Positions 6,013-6,535 of a DNA stretch of 6,535 nucleotides are shown here, piece after piece. The DNA is from Lysobacterales bacterium UBA2790 (GTDB taxonomy: Bacteria; Pseudomonadota; Gammaproteobacteria; Xanthomonadales; Xanthomonadaceae): assembly GCA_002352135.1 (NCBI GenBank), contig DEHW01000052.1, positions 2,958-9,492 on the forward strand. Reading direction: 5' to 3'. The notes under the pieces were generated by a model that saw nothing but the letters and a program-made list of their open reading frames with translations, made no database searches and was not told where the DNA came from. Within the stretch, counting starts at the first letter, position 1; every line of letters starts with the position of its first letter. Position numbers and translations under genes: made by a program.

Positions 6013-6090
6013 CTAAGCCGCAAGATTGGCACGGATGGCGAAGCCCATACAGGCCAAGGCAACTCGGATGCGAACCAGCGAATCTTTCAC
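6013..6090 (-). pseudogene. possible transposase C-terminal remnant (25 codons)
   Basis: On the minus strand from 6090 the frame reads VKDSLVRIRVALACMGFAIR then ANLAA and a stop (TAG, 6013-6015). The stretch looks like the end of a DDE transposase by style (basic helix, then a hydrophobic helix, then a short tail), but I cannot name the IS family and no terminal inverted repeat is obvious. It abuts the broken SDR copy at 6083-6090, as expected if an insertion sequence landed in that SDR gene and most of it was later deleted. The 57 nt to the nucleotidyltransferase stop (5956-6012) show nothing I recognise. It could be a chance open frame. Confidence 0.35.
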
Positions 6091-6271
6091 CGTGTTCGCG
6101 CTGCAGCGCGCGCAGGGCGTCGGACTGTTCGGCACGACGTGAGATGGCGCAGACGGTTGCGACCTGCGGGTGCGCGAGCAGCTGGGTGACTAGCGCCAGT
6201 CCGATCCCACTGCTGGCACCCGTCACCACGACTTCCGCAGGCTCGGAAAGTCCTTCGATCAGCATGCTCAT
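6083..6271 (-). pseudogene. truncated 5' fragment of a second SDR gene
   Basis: Starting at ATG 6269-6271 the first 63 codons align without gaps to the intact SDR at 1519-2295: 44 of 63 residues are identical by hand count, including the Rossmann motif TGASSGIG and the run LALVTQLLAHPQ. Similarity ends after GER near 6083. The frame stays open to 5927, but its further residues do not resemble an SDR and run into the nucleotidyltransferase gene. The active-site Ser, Tyr and Lys are absent, so no enzyme can be made. The upstream GAGG ribosome site is kept. Confidence 0.82.
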
Positions 6272-6475
6272 CTGTGCGCCTCGACATCACTGAAAACCAA
6301 GGCTGCGCCAGCGGAGTTGAAGAAATTGCGATGTCACCTTCGGTGGCGTCATCGGCCGGACTCACGGCATCGTCGGGGCGTGCGGCGTGAGCTGTCCATC
6401 GCGCATCCACAGTGTGCGCTGTGCGATGGCCGAGGCCGCTTGTGGATCGTGGGTGATGAACAACAAGGCAAGCCC
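6088..6475. repeat. long direct repeat, copy 2 (SDR start / spacer / ABC end junction)
   Basis: This is the partner of 2112-2499 with the same order and orientation. Here the ABC side continues in frame to the window edge, while the SDR side is broken near 6083. Copy 1 shows the opposite pattern: intact SDR and broken ABC. The two half-intact junctions add up to one complete ABC-SDR locus. Confidence 0.85.
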
Positions 6476-6535
6476 TCTATCCGCCTGCAGTGATTGCAGC
6501 AGTTGCAACAGGTGTTGCCGATGGATGGCATCCAG
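6362..6535 (-). CDS. ABC transporter ATP-binding protein, C-terminal end (rest of gene beyond window)
   Basis: The frame is open from the window edge (6535) to TGA at 6362-6364, giving 57 residues. It begins LDAIHRQHLLQLLQSLQ, where LD belongs to the D-loop, continues with GLALLFITHDPQ holding the H-loop histidine, and ends with LWMRDGQLTPHAPTMP. This is the C-terminal end of the nucleotide-binding domain of an ABC ATPase, which hydrolyses ATP at the inner membrane to drive transport. Walker A, the signature and Walker B lie outside, so importer versus exporter and substrate cannot be decided; the pattern resembles peptide/nickel-type or other standalone ATPase subunits. It ends 90 nt before the broken SDR start. 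The frame has no start codon in the window; a shifted frame at 6349-6531 is a shadow. Confidence 0.85.
   Translation of the reverse strand: MDAIHRQHLLQLLQSLQADRGLALLFITHDPQAASAIAQRTLWMRDGQLTPHAPTMP

Noticed and set aside
6287..6352. Small minus-strand frame (21 codons, starts MTPPKVTS) between the ABC end and SDR start, also present at 2311-2376
   Set aside because: Although the frame is open in both copies, nearly all differences between them change the amino acid (Q/R, W/G, R/C, Q/E), so there is no sign of protein-level selection.
1..6535. CRISPR array, tRNA or rRNA
   Set aside because: There are no regularly spaced short repeats, no tRNA-like cloverleaf with a recognisable T-loop, and no rRNA signature on either strand.

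Overview
The window reads as a fairly GC-rich bacterial chromosome segment in which a foreign-looking accessory module has entered a housekeeping-type neighbourhood. The outer-membrane barrel protein shows the cell is Gram-negative. Gene style and composition suggest a gammaproteobacterium of the Xanthomonadales (Lysobacterales) type; that placement is an impression from sequence style, not a database result.

Backbone, left (1-2385): the C-terminal part of a Hanks-type Ser/Thr protein kinase overlaps by 4 nt a signal-peptide-bearing outer-membrane beta-barrel protein (both +). A convergent short-chain dehydrogenase/reductase (SDR, -) follows after only 7 nt, and a strong hairpin sits over the barrel gene's stop codon. 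Upstream of the SDR (to its right) lies the truncated 3' end of an ABC-transporter ATPase gene (about 2386-2502).

Accessory module (about 2503-6085): (i) a hairpin-forming repeat A (about 2513-2628); (ii) a 31-nt imperfect palindrome (2686-2716); (iii) a large minus-strand gene joining a GHKL ATPase domain to a C-terminal PD-(D/E)xK nuclease-like domain resembling Shedu/DUF4263, a plausible single-protein anti-phage or DNA-processing enzyme; (iv) a perfect 13-bp tandem repeat (4958-4983); (v) a second direct copy of the hairpin repeat, A' (about 5027-5128), sharing a 32-nt identical block with A; (vi) a plus-strand RlaP/YcgL-type nucleotidyltransferase starting 14 nt after A'; and (vii) a small C-terminal fragment that may come from a transposase (6013-6090).

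Backbone, right (about 6083-6535): a second, truncated copy of the SDR 5' end, the same SDR-ABC intergenic region, and the 3' end of an ABC ATPase gene that stays open to the window edge. The module is therefore bracketed by two direct copies, about 390 bp each, of the SDR-start/intergenic/ABC-end junction. By hand alignment the copies are about 92% identical in the intergenic part, about 90% in the ABC end, but only about 76% in the SDR coding part. That mosaic fits recombination with a diverged homologue better than a simple recent duplication.

Working model (inference): the ancestral order was ABC ATPase - SDR - (convergent) barrel protein - kinase. A mobile or recombining segment carrying the ATPase-nuclease and the nucleotidyltransferase entered at the ABC-SDR junction. 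It left one SDR copy intact and one broken, and one ABC end detached from its gene.
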